A stretch of DNA of 64,000 nucleotides, taken from assembly GCF_041242975.1 (NCBI RefSeq), contig NZ_CP162488.1, forward strand, positions 2,594,001 to 2,658,000, read 5' to 3'. The notes under the pieces were generated by a model. The model ran no database searches. It had not been told where the DNA came from and saw only the letters and a list, made by a program, of their open reading frames with translations. The first letter of the stretch is position 1; the number at the start of each line of letters is the position of its first letter. The position numbers were made by a program, and so were the translations under genes. This document shows, piece after piece, positions 34,701-41,700 of the stretch. The DNA comes from Xanthomonas sp. DAR 35659 (GTDB lineage Bacteria; Pseudomonadota; Gammaproteobacteria; Xanthomonadales; Xanthomonadaceae).

Positions 34701-37700
34701 TGCGGCGGCCGCGGCCGGTCCAATGGCAGCCCATGCACGGTGGGCGCGCCGGCCAGCGCCTGGCGCCAGTAATCCAGCTGCGGCCCCAGCACCGCCTCGC
34801 CCAACGCGCTCTGCTGCCATGCGGCGAAGTCGCCGTACTGGAACGGCAGCGGCGGCAAGGCGGCGCTGCGTCCGTGGCGCAGCGCGTCGTACAACGCCAT
34901 GAACTCGCGCGTCAGGATCGTCATCGACGTTCCGTCGGTCGCAAGGTGGTGGATGGTCAACAACACGGCATGGGAGGTCGGACCCAGCAGCAGCAGGCGC
35001 GCGGCCAGCGGGCCGGCGCGGGCGAGGTCGAAGTCGCGGCGCGCTTCCTCATCCATCAGCGCCTGCAGCGCCTGTTCCTGCGCCTGTCCCGGCAGCGCCG
35101 ACAGATCGCGCCGTTCCAGTGCCACGGGCGAGGACGGCTGGACGCATTGCCGCGCCCCCTCGGCATCCTCGATGAAGGTGGTGCGCAGGATCGCGTGGCG
35201 CTCCACCAGGGCGTCCAGCGCTCCGGCCAACGCCGCCAGGTCCAGTTGGCCTTCCAGCCGCAGTGCCGCGCGCAGGTTGTACTGCGCGCCGCCGCCTTCC
35301 AGTTGGCTCAGGAAGTGCAGGCGGCGCTGCATGTGCGACAAGGGATATTGCGTCTGGTTCAGCGCTGCGATCGGCGCGGCCAAGGTGCCGGCTTGCGCTG
35401 CGCTTCTCAGCAGGTAGTCGGCCTGCTCTGCGACGGTCTGGTGCAGGAAGACATCGGCCAGACGCAGCTGCGACTGCAACTGGGCGTTGATGTCCATGAC
35501 CAGGCGGGTCGCCAGGAGCGAATGCCCGCCCATGGCGAAGAAGTTCTGATTGACGCCGAGGTCGTCGCGTTGCAAAACGCGCTCCCAGATCCTCAGCAGT
35601 TCGCACTCCAGCGGCGAACGTGGCGCGAGCGCCGGCTCGTCCAGACGCAGGTGCGGCGCCGGCAGCGCATTGCGGTCGATCTTGCCGTTGGGAGTGATCG
35701 GCAGGCGCTCCAGGACCACGAAGGCCGAGGGCATCATGTAGCCGGTCAGCTCCCGCGCCAGCGCCGCCTTGCAGGCCAGCAGCCAGGCATCCTCGTCCTG
35801 CGGTGGCGTGTGCGGCACCACGTAGGCCGCCAGGAACGGCTCGGCATTGGCCGGCGCATGCAGCGTCACCGCCGCCTCGCGCACATCCTCCAGGGCCACC
35901 AGTTGGGCCTCGATCTCGCCCAACTCCACGCGATGGCCGCGGATCTTCACCTGCGCATCGCAGCGGCCCACGTACAGCAACTCGCCGCTGTCCAGCCAGC
36001 GCACCAGGTCGCCGGTGCGGTAGACCCGCTCGCCCTCGGCCAGCGTCACGAAGCGCTCGGCGGTCAGTTCCTCGCGGCCCAGGTAGCCACGGCTCACCCC
36101 GTCGCCACCGATCAGCAGCTCGCCCTGCACCCCGATGGCCACCGGCCGCAGCGCGGCGTCGACCACGTACAGGCGGGTGTTCGCCACCGGCCGGCCGATG
36201 GTGACGGCCCGGCCGCCGCCCAACGGCGCCGACGAGGACCAGATCGTGGTTTCGGTGGGGCCGTACAGGTTCACCAGCCGCGCCCGGGTGTGTTGCTCCA
36301 GCCGCTCCACCAGCGGTGCCGGACAGGCCTCGCCCCCCACCATCAGCAGCCGCAGCCCGGCCAGTGCCTGGCAGAACTCCGGCAGCTCCATGTACATGCG
36401 CAGCAGCGAGGGCGTGCACTGCAGATGGGTCACCTGGTGCTGCGCCATCAGCGCCGCGAACGCATGCCCCGGTTCGGCATGCCGCTGATGGTCGCCCACC
36501 ACCACGGTGAAGCCCTGCGCCAGCGGGCACAGCAGCTCCAGGAGGGAGATGTCGAACGAGCACGCGGTGACCGCCAGCCACACGCCCTGCTCCAGGTCCA
36601 GGCACTGGCGCATGGCCGCATGGAAGTTGGCCAGCTGGCGGTGCTCGACCATCACCCCTTTCGGACGGCCGGTCGACCCGGAGGTATAGATCACGTAGGC
36701 CAGGTCGCTGCCCTGCGGCTGTACCGCGGCGCAGGCGGCATCGGCGTTGGCATCCAACGCCATGTCCGGCGCATCCTCCACCAACAGTACGTCCACGTTC
36801 GCCGACAACGCGGCCACCTGCCCGGCCAGCCCGGCCTCGGTCAGCACCAGTTGCAGGCCGCTGTCCTCCAGCACATACGCCAGGCGCGCGGCCGGGTAGC
36901 CCGGATCCAGCGGCACATAGGCCGCGCCTGCGCGGTGGATGCCCAGCAGCGCCACCGGCAGGTCCACGCTGCGCGGCAGGTACACCCCGACCAGACTGCC
37001 CGCGCCGATGCCACGGCCGCGCAACCGCTGCGCCAGGCCATCGGCGCGCGCCAGCAGCGTCCGGTAGTCCAGCCGCGTGCGGCCATCGGCCACCGCCGTC
37101 GCATCCGGCGTGCGCCGCGCCTGCGCGGCGATCAGCGCCGGCAACGGCGTCTCCGCCACCGCCAGCGCGGTGGCGTTCCAGTGCGCCAGTTGCGCCCGGT
37201 CCGCGGCGGTGAGCGTCGACAAAGCCGACAGCGGCTGCCGATCGTCGGCCACCACCGCCAACGCCAGTTCGCGCAGGCCGGCGGCCAGGCGCGCCACCGT
37301 GGCCGCGTCGAACAAGGCGCTGGCATAGCTCCACTGCAGCGTCAGCGCCGCCTCGCGCTCCTGCACCGTCAGTTCCAGGTCGAAGCGGACGTTGTGGGTG
37401 CGCGTCAGCAACGGTTCCACCTGCAGCCCGTCCAGTTGCAGGCGCTGCTGCTCGTAGTTCTGGAACGCCAGGAAGACCTGGATCAACGGCGCATGGCTCA
37501 GGTTGCGCTCGACCTGCAGCGTCTCCACCAGCAGCTCGAACGGCACGTCCTGATGGGCGAACACCTCCGCCGCCTGCGCCTTGTGCGTCTCCAGCAGGTC
37601 GGCGAAGGTGGCCTCCCACGCCAGCGCGTGGCGGAACACCAGCGTATTGGCGAAGAAGCCGATCAGCGCCCCGGTGCCGGGCTGGTTGCGGCCGGCCGCC

Positions 37701-38725
37701 GGCACGCCCAGCACGATGTCGTGCTGTCCGGAGTGCTTGCCCAGCAGCACCGCGAGCAGGGCCTTGACCACCACGAACATCGTGCAGCCGTGCCGCTGCG
37801 CCAGGCCCTGCAGGCCCGCATGCAGCGCGCCCTCGAGCACCTGCGGATGCACCGCGCCGCGATGATCCGGCTGCGGCGGCCGCGGCCGGTCCAATGGCAA
37901 CCCATGCACGGTGGGCGCGCCGGCCAGCGCCTGGCGCCAGTAGTCCAGCTGCGGCCCCAGCACCGCCTCGCCCAACGCGCTCTGCTGCCATGCGGCGAAG
38001 TCGCCGTACTGGAACGGCAGCGGCGGCAAGGCGGCGCTGCGTCCGTGGCGCAGCGCGTCGTACAACGCCATGAACTCGCGCGTCAGGATCGTCATCGACG
38101 TTCCGTCGGTCGCCAGGTGGTGGATGGTCAACAACACGGCGTGGGAGGTCGGACCCAGCAGCAGCAGGCGCGCGGCCAGCGGGCCGGCGCGAGCGAGGTC
38201 GAAGTCGCGGCGCGCTTCCTCGTCCATCAGCGCCTGCAGCGCCTGTTCCTGCGCCTGTACCGGCAGCGCCGACAGATCGCGTCGTTCCAGTGCCACGGGC
38301 GAGGACGGCTGGACGCATTGCCGCGCCCCCTCGGCATCCTCGATGAAGGTGGTACGCAGGATCGCGTGGCGCTCCACCAGGGCGTCTAGCGCTCCGGCCA
38401 GCGCCGCCAGGTCCAGTTGGCCTTCCAGCCGCAGTGCCGCGCGCAGGTTGTACTGCGCGCCACCGCCTTCCAGTTGGCTCAGGAAGTGCAGGCGGCGCTG
38501 CATGTGCGACAAGGGATACTGCCTCTGGTTCAGCGCTGCGATCGGCGCGGCCTGGCCGTGCGGTGCGGACAACCAGGTCACCAACTCGTCCCGATGCGCG
38601 CGCACCAGTTCGCGCAGCGGCTCGGTGAACTGCCCCGCCCGCGCCTTGAAGGCCAGCTTCCCGCCATCCAGATACAGGATGACGCCGGCGTCGCGCGCGG
38701 ACCTGACGATCTGTTCCGGCCGCAT
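25760..38725 (-). CDS. NRPS subunit C: (C-A-T)x4, Gly-Gly-Asn-Asn
   Basis: The largest protein here, 4,321 residues. After a TubC-like docking domain come four full modules. Modules 1 and 2: C (HHLATDGTS near 201 and 1258), A (YTSGSTGRPKG near 677 and 1734), T (GGHSL near 1063 and 2124). Modules 3 and 4: C (HHIAADGWS near 2314 and 3382), A ([11 protein letters not shown] near 2786 and 3854), T (GGHSL near 3187 and 4255). The A codes of modules 1 and 2 read DILQMGLIWK, the glycine type. Modules 3 and 4 read DATKVGEVGK, the asparagine type. The module pairs are near copies (1,057 and 1,068 residues apart), as described in the repeat entries. The start ATG overlaps the subunit B stop as TGATG, so the two are translationally coupled. 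No epimerase or methylase is present, so four L or achiral residues are expected. Confidence 0.96.
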   Translation of the reverse strand: MRPEQIVRSARDAGVILYLDGGKLAFKARAGQFTEPLRELVRAHRDELVTWLSAPHGQAAPIAALNQRQYPLSHMQRRLHFLSQLEGGGAQYNLRAALRLEGQLDLAALAGALDALVERHAILRTTFIEDAEGARQCVQPSSPVALERRDLSALPVQAQEQALQALMDEEARRDFDLARAGPLAARLLLLGPTSHAVLLTIHHLATDGTSMTILTREFMALYDALRHGRSAALPPLPFQYGDFAAWQQSALGEAVLGPQLDYWRQALAGAPTVHGLPLDRPRPPQPDHRGAVHPQVLEGALHAGLQGLAQRHGCTMFVVVKALLAVLLGKHSGQHDIVLGVPAAGRNQPGTGALIGFFANTLVFRHALAWEATFADLLETHKAQAAEVFAHQDVPFELLVETLQVERNLSHAPLIQVFLAFQNYEQQRLQLDGLQVEPLLTRTHNVRFDLELTVQEREAALTLQWSYASALFDAATVARLAAGLRELALAVVADDRQPLSALSTLTAADRAQLAHWNATALAVAETPLPALIAAQARRTPDATAVADGRTRLDYRTLLARADGLAQRLRGRGIGAGSLVGVYLPRSVDLPVALLGIHRAGAAYVPLDPGYPAARLAYVLEDSGLQLVLTEAGLAGQVAALSANVDVLLVEDAPDMALDANADAACAAVQPQGSDLAYVIYTSGSTGRPKGVMVEHRQLANFHAAMRQCLDLEQGVWLAVTACSFDISLLELLCPLAQGFTVVVGDHQRHAEPGHAFAALMAQHQVTHLQCTPSLLRMYMELPEFCQALAGLRLLMVGGEACPAPLVERLEQHTRARLVNLYGPTETTIWSSSAPLGGGRAVTIGRPVANTRLYVVDAALRPVAIGVQGELLIGGDGVSRGYLGREELTAERFVTLAEGERVYRTGDLVRWLDSGELLYVGRCDAQVKIRGHRVELGEIEAQLVALEDVREAAVTLHAPANAEPFLAAYVVPHTPPQDEDAWLLACKAALARELTGYMMPSAFVVLERLPITPNGKIDRNALPAPHLRLDEPALAPRSPLECELLRIWERVLQRDDLGVNQNFFAMGGHSLLATRLVMDINAQLQSQLRLADVFLHQTVAEQADYLLRSAAQAGTLAAPIAALNQTQYPLSHMQRRLHFLSQLEGGGAQYNLRAALRLEGQLDLAALAGALDALVERHAILRTTFIEDAEGARQCVQPSSPVALERRDLSALPGQAQEQALQALMDEEARRDFDLARAGPLAARLLLLGPTSHAVLLTIHHLATDGTSMTILTREFMALYDALRHGRSAALPPLPFQYGDFAAWQQSALGEAVLGPQLDYWRQALAGAPTVHGLPLDRPRPPQPDHRGAVHPQVLEGALHAGLQGLAQRHGCTMFVVVKALLAVLLGKHSGQHDIVLGVPAAGRNQPGTGALIGFFANTLVFRHALAWEATFADLLETHKAQAAEVFAHQDVPFELLVETLQVERNLSHAPLIQVFLAFQNYEQQRLQLDGLQVEPLLTRTHNVRFDLELTVQEREAALTLQWSYASALFNAATVARLAAGLRELALAVVADDRQPLSALSTLTAADRAQLAHWNATALAVAETPLPALIAAQARRTPDATALADGRTRLDYRTLLARADGLAQRLRGRGIGAGSLVGVYLPRSVDLPVALLGIHRAGAAYVPLDPGYPAARLAYVLEDSGLQLVLTEAGLAGQVAALSANVDVLLVEDAPDMALDANADAACAAVQPQGSDLAYVIYTSGSTGRPKGVMVEHRQLANFHAAMRQCLDLEQGVWLAVTACSFDISLLELLCPLAQGFTVVVGDHQRHAEPGHAFAALMAQHQVTHLQCTPSLLRMYMELPEFCQALAGLRLLMVGGEACPAPLVERLEQHTRARLVNLYGPTETTIWSSSAPLGGGRAVTIGRPVANTRLYVVDAALRPVAIGVQGELLIGGDGVSRGYLGREELTAERFVTLAEGERVYRTGDLVRWLDSGELLYVGRCDAQVKIRGHRVELGEIEAQLVALEDVREAAVTLHAPANAEPFLAAYVVPHTPPQDEDAWLLACKAALARELTGYMMPSAFVVLARLPITPNGKIDRNALPAPKAGAFHRRAHTDAETDTEARLQAVWSALLGHERISTTVDYFEAGGHSLLATRLVSAIRDAFGVELSLREIFQYPTIRAQAALIASRPRTSASGPRAGMRPERLPLSAAQQRLWFVSTGADGDGRYGIGTALRLHGRLRVEALEGALARIQQRHEILRTTYHVDTDGAWQQIHPHGGARLDVLDWSSEPAGDHESRLVRLIAEAEARPFDLSSDPMLRATLVALADEAHVLVLTVHHIAADGWSLDVLVDEFVQLYTAIGQGQPPQLPALPIQYADYALWQQAQAPALADGLAWWSAQLAGAPDLSTLPGDRPRPTRMSGQGANLRSALPAALMVRVRGFCHAHDVTPFMLLEAVLALLVARYSDQHDVVIGTPVAGRLHREVEPLIGCFVNNLALRTQLAPTMAFDTLLRATRATVIDAYGEQAVPFDKVVERLQVERSLGHSPLFQILFTLQNTPQRRLQLPGLRIEGIAHAAQTSKYDLELTAWEHEGALQLSWQYATDLFDAQSIEQVARHYAALLEAVLDAPATPVFALPMMDAQEHARWDAWNATARDYPRERCVHALFRQQAQRTPQALAVTDGTRQLSYAALDAWSDRAAQALRAQGVGPGRVVGLHVGRSLEQVVGVLAILKAAGAYLPLEPDHPDARLAYMCSDSGVEQVLTVAALAERGRALAPWTLCLDDMQALSSWPDVAPDAEEDPRQLAYLIYTSGSTGQPKGVRVPHRGVVNYLDHARGYLQPHHHGAVMGTPLSFDATVTTLFVPLLAGRCLVLLPTEAAALFDGLGHYLFEDGRDWLFKLTPAHLDGVFAAHGGGDSAMQRRHCLVIGGEQLTKATVARWQRERLPLAVYVNEYGPTETVVGCSVYTVRGPQDLQRGGHAVAIGRPIQNTRLYVRNALDQPVPVGAVGELCIGGDGVTEGYQRLEAQTAARFRVHRLHDGRSERLYHSGDLVRCGRDGELEYLGRRDAQVKLRGYRIELGEIESRLREDPRVSDAVALLQGEGERRRIVAFVASAVPAEAQAALCAALQQALAQTLAEYMRPSALGVLAQLPLTGNGKVDRAALPMLDVADATPYRAPATATELALAQLWQELLERDAPVGADDNFFRLGGHSLLATRMILAVNQRYAITLGIADAFKSQTLAELAARADEQRARDLPEVAPIQRRATPTAAPLSYAQQRLWFIDRLSGGSRQYNIALPVKILGRLDMDALVAALDAIVRRHEVLRTTYHEHADGSVLQRIQPCAPFALSGYRDLRACVPDEQQARLDEHVRAAVDIDIDLSADPMLRATLVALADEAHVLVLTVHHIAADGWSLDVLVDEFVQLYTAIGQGQPPQLPALPIQYADYALWQQAQAPALADGLAWWSAQLAGAPDLSTLPGDRPRPTRMSGQGANLRSALPAALMVRVRGFCHAHDVTPFMLLEAVLALLVARYSDQHDVVIGTPVAGRLHREVEPLIGCFVNNLALRTQLAPTMAFDTLLRATRATVIDAYGEQAVPFDKVVERLQVERSLGHSPLFQILFTLQNTPQRRLQLPGLRIEGIAHAAQTSKYDLELTAWEHEGALQLSWQYATDLFDAQSIEQVARHYAALLEAVLDAPATPVFALPMMDAQEHARWDAWNATARDYPRERCVHALFRQQAQRTPQALAVTDGTRQLSYAALDAWSDRAAQALRAQGVGPGRVVGLHVGRSLEQVVGVLAILKAAGAYLPLEPDHPDARLAYMCSDSGVEQVLTVAALAERGRALAPWTLCLDDMQALSSWPDVAPDAEEDPRQLAYLIYTSGSTGQPKGVRVPHRGVVNYLDHARGYLQPHHHGAVMGTPLSFDATVTTLFVPLLAGRCLVLLPTEAAALFDGLGHYLFEDGRDWLFKLTPAHLDGVFAAHGGGDSAMQRRHCLVIGGEQLTKATVARWQRERLPLAVYVNEYGPTETVVGCSVYTVRGPQDLQRGGHAVAIGRPIQNTRLYVRNALDQPVPVGAVGELCIGGDGVTEGYQRLEAQTAARFRVHRLHDGRSERLYHSGDLVRCGRDGELEYLGRRDAQVKLRGYRIELGEIESRLREDPRVSDAVALLQGEGERRRIVAFVASAVPAEAQAALCAALQQALAQTLAEYMRPSALGVLAQLPLTGNGKVDRAALPMLDVADATPYRAPATATELALAQLWQELLERDAPVGADDNFFRLGGHSLLATRMILAVNQRWPDALQLKDVFEQQSLVHLARHIDDRHERAAGTQADRTTGNVVHEELEW
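25909..28642. repeat. 2.73-kb duplicated module segment, copy 1 (Asn module 4 of subunit C)
   Basis: This is a direct repeat of 29113-31846, offset 3,204 bp (1,068 codons, so in frame). By eye I find only three mismatches, at 28482, 28499 and 28574, all near the end that encodes the C domain. The copied unit covers the later part of the C domain (from just before HHIAADGWS), all of the A domain and the T domain through GGHSLLATRM. Outside these points the sequence diverges at once: the T-domain tail and the C-domain start belong to different alleles. Confidence 0.95.
29113..31846. repeat. 2.73-kb duplicated module segment, copy 2 (Asn module 3 of subunit C)
   Basis: Partner of 25909-28642, direct orientation and near-identical. 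Its A domain has the same Asn code and appears the same residue for residue. The short 470-bp interval between the copies encodes the unique T-domain end of module 3 and the unique start of the module 4 C domain. Confidence 0.95.
32483..35381. repeat. 2.90-kb duplicated C-A segment, copy 1 (Gly module 2 of subunit C)
   Basis: Direct repeat of 35654-38552, offset 3,171 bp (1,057 codons). The copied unit runs from just before the C domain to the end of the A domain (core A10, NGKIDRNALPAP) and leaves out the T domain, which differs between the two modules. About a dozen or more scattered mismatches can be seen, so this pair is slightly more diverged than the Asn pair. Confidence 0.95.
35654..38552. 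repeat. 2.90-kb duplicated C-A segment, copy 2 (Gly module 1 of subunit C)
   Basis: Partner of 32483-35381. It encodes the first C-A didomain of subunit C, with the same glycine code. Differences from the partner are mostly silent, with a few amino-acid changes (for example Glu for Ala before LPITPNG). Confidence 0.95.
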
Positions 38726-41700
38726 CAGATCAGCCCCGATTCGACCGCGTCGGCGTCGCCCAACACGGCCGTGTCGGCCTCATCGGCCTGCTGCAGCAGG
38801 CGCTCGACGATGGCCGCGACCGAGCGCACGGTTGCCGCGCCGAAGAAGTCGTTGAACTGGAATGCGTCGCCGGACAAATGGTACTTCTCGCGAATGGCGG
38901 TGATGGCGCGGACCGCCACGATCGAATTGCCTCCGAGCGCGAAGAAGTTGTCGGTGACCCCGAACCCCTCCTTGCCGAGCAGGCCGCTCCACACGGCGGC
39001 GATGTCGGTCTCGATGGGTGTCGCCGGCGCGACTGGGTCGTGCCGCGTGGCAGCGATGTTCGGGTCGGGCAGACTGCGCCGATCCACCTTGCCGTTGCTG
39101 GTCAACGGGATCGCCGGCAATGCGACGAAGGCCTCGGGCACCATGTAGCCCGGCAGAACCCGGCGCAAGGCGGCGTCGAGCCGCTCGGCTAGCGCATCGG
39201 CCTGCCACTGCGGGGTGGCGAGCGCATCCTTCGCGGCCGGCACGACGTAGGCGACCAGGCGCCGCGCGTCGCGATCGCCGGTGGCGACGGCCACCGCTTC
39301 GGCGATGCCATCGAGCCCGATCAGGTGGCTTTCGATCTCGCCCAGTTCGATCCGGTAGCCATTGATCTTGACCTGGCTGTCCAGGCGCCCCAGAAACTCC
39401 AGGTTGCCGTCGTCCATCCAGCGCGCCAGATCCCCGGTCCGGTACAGCCGGCGTCCGGCGGCATCGGTGGTGAAGCTGGCGGCGGTGAGTTCCGGATTGC
39501 CGTGGTAGCCCATCGCCACGCCGATGCCGCCGATGTACAGGTCCCCGCGTACCCAGGCCGGACATGGCTGCCCTGCCGGGTTGAGCACGTGCATGCTCTG
39601 GTTCTCCAGCGCGGCCCCGTACGGCACGCTGCGCCAGTCGGGATCGATGGCATCGATGCGGTAGCCGACCGACCAGATCGACGCTTCGGTGGCGCCTCCC
39701 AGGCTCTGGATGACCGCATCGGGCAACGCCGCGCGAATCTGCGGCGGCAAATCCAGCGGAATCCAGTCGCCACTCATCATCACGACGCGCAAGGACAGAT
39801 CGGCAGCTGTGCGTTCGACCTCGTCGAAGAGCAGCTTCGCCAGCGCCGGCACGCTGTTCCAGATGGTGACCGAATGCCGCGCCAGCAACGCGGTCCATGC
39901 CTGCGGATCGCGGGTGTGGCGCGCCGCCGGGATCACCAGCGCGGCGCCCGCGGCCAGGGTGCCGAAGATGTCGTACACCGACAGGTCGAAGTTGAGTTCG
40001 GAGATGCCGAAAACGCGGTCTTGCGGCCCCACGTCGAAGCGGGCGTTGATGTCCAGGATCGTGTTGACCGCGCCGGCATGATCGATCATCACGCCCTTCG
40101 GCACGCCGGTCGAGCCGGAGGTGAAGATGGTGTACGCCAGATCGGCCGGCGTCTGCAGTGCCGGACGGAACGATCCGGCGCATGCCGCGAGTGCCGCCGG
40201 CGGATGCAGCAGGACCGTTTCCACATGCAGCGCCGGGTCCAGCGCCATGGCATGGTCGTGCTGCACAAGCACCGCCCGCGCCCGCGTCTGCGCAATGAGG
40301 TGGGCGACGCGGTCGGCGGGCAGATCCGCGTCGATCGGGAGATAGGCTGCGCCGGCCTTGAGGATCGCGATGACGGCGACCACCTGCTCCCAGCCCTTGC
40401 GCATCAGCACGGCGACATGATCGCCGACGCCGACGCCATGTGCCGACAGCGTGTCGGCGAGCAGGCTGCTCTCGCGGTCGAGGCGGTCGTAGCTGAGCAC
40501 GACCTCCTCGGCGATGACGGCCGGCGCATCCGCGCACGCCTGCACCTTGTCGAGAAACAGGTCATGCAACAGGCGCGGTGGCCTGGGCACATCGGTCGCA
40601 TTGCTCGCATCGATCATGGCCTGCTGGCTTGCCGGCAGCAATGCGAGCACGGACGCGCCGCGTGCCTGCGCATCCGACGCGATGGATGCGACCCGGTCGA
40701 CGTAGGCGGTGAACATCGCATCGACCACGCCGGGAAAGAACAGCGCGTCCACGGTGTTCCAGGTCACCGCGATGCTGTTGGCGGCGTCGTAGACCTGGCA
40801 GTCCAGATAGACCTGGGAGGTCTGGGTGGCGCCGACCGTGGAGGCTTCGCTGTCGAGCGGCTCGGAGGGGCCGTCCTGGCGCCCGGTCTCGCCGTGCGAC
40901 CCGACCAGGCCGGTGAACACCACCGGCATCAACGCCGCGCCGACGCCGCCATTGCGCGTGACGAGCTGGCGCAACACGTCCACGCCGCTGTAGGCGCGAT
41001 GGTCGAGATCGTCCAGGAGCCGGGTCTGGACTGCCCGCGCCCGATCGATGAAGGTCGATCCCGGCGGCACCTCCATCTGCAGCAGGTTCGAGGAGGTGAA
41101 GTCGCCGATCAGGCGGTTGACGTCCTCATGCAGCGGCAAACGATTGAACAGCGTGACATTGACCGTGAAGTCGTTGCGGCCGCCCCAGTAGGCCAGGACG
41201 TCGGCGAATGCCGTCATCAGCAGACACAGCGGGGTGACTTGCAGGCTGGTGGCGCAGTCGCGCAGTTGCTCCCACACCTGGCGGTCGAACCGGTGGTTGC
41301 GACGCACGAAGACCGGCGTCTCAAGCCGGGACGGGTCCAGCGCCAGCGGCAGTTCGGGCGCTGGCGGCAAGGTTTCCAACCGGTCCAGCCAGTATCGCTG
41401 CGCGCGCGCGAACACCTCGTCCTTGCGCTGCTGCGCCTCGGCCAGGACATAGTCGCGGAAGGTGATCGCCAACGGCGGCAGCGCCAGCGTCGGATCGGCA
41501 TACAGGCGCATGAGTTCGTCGACGAGAATCGCGCGACTGCGCGCATCGAGGATGATCGCGTCGGTGCACACGTGCAGCCGGCCCACGGCGCCGGGCAGCA
41601 GCGTCACCCGAAAATCGAAGATCGGCCAGACGTGCACCGAGCGCACCTGGCTGCTCATGTCCGCGCGTAGCCGCTGTAGGTGCAGATCGAGTTCGCTGCG

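Noticed and set aside
38725..40200. Oxidase domain for thiazole formation
   Set aside because: The stretch between cores A8 and A9 of the Cys A domain has normal length, with no flavin-oxidase insert.
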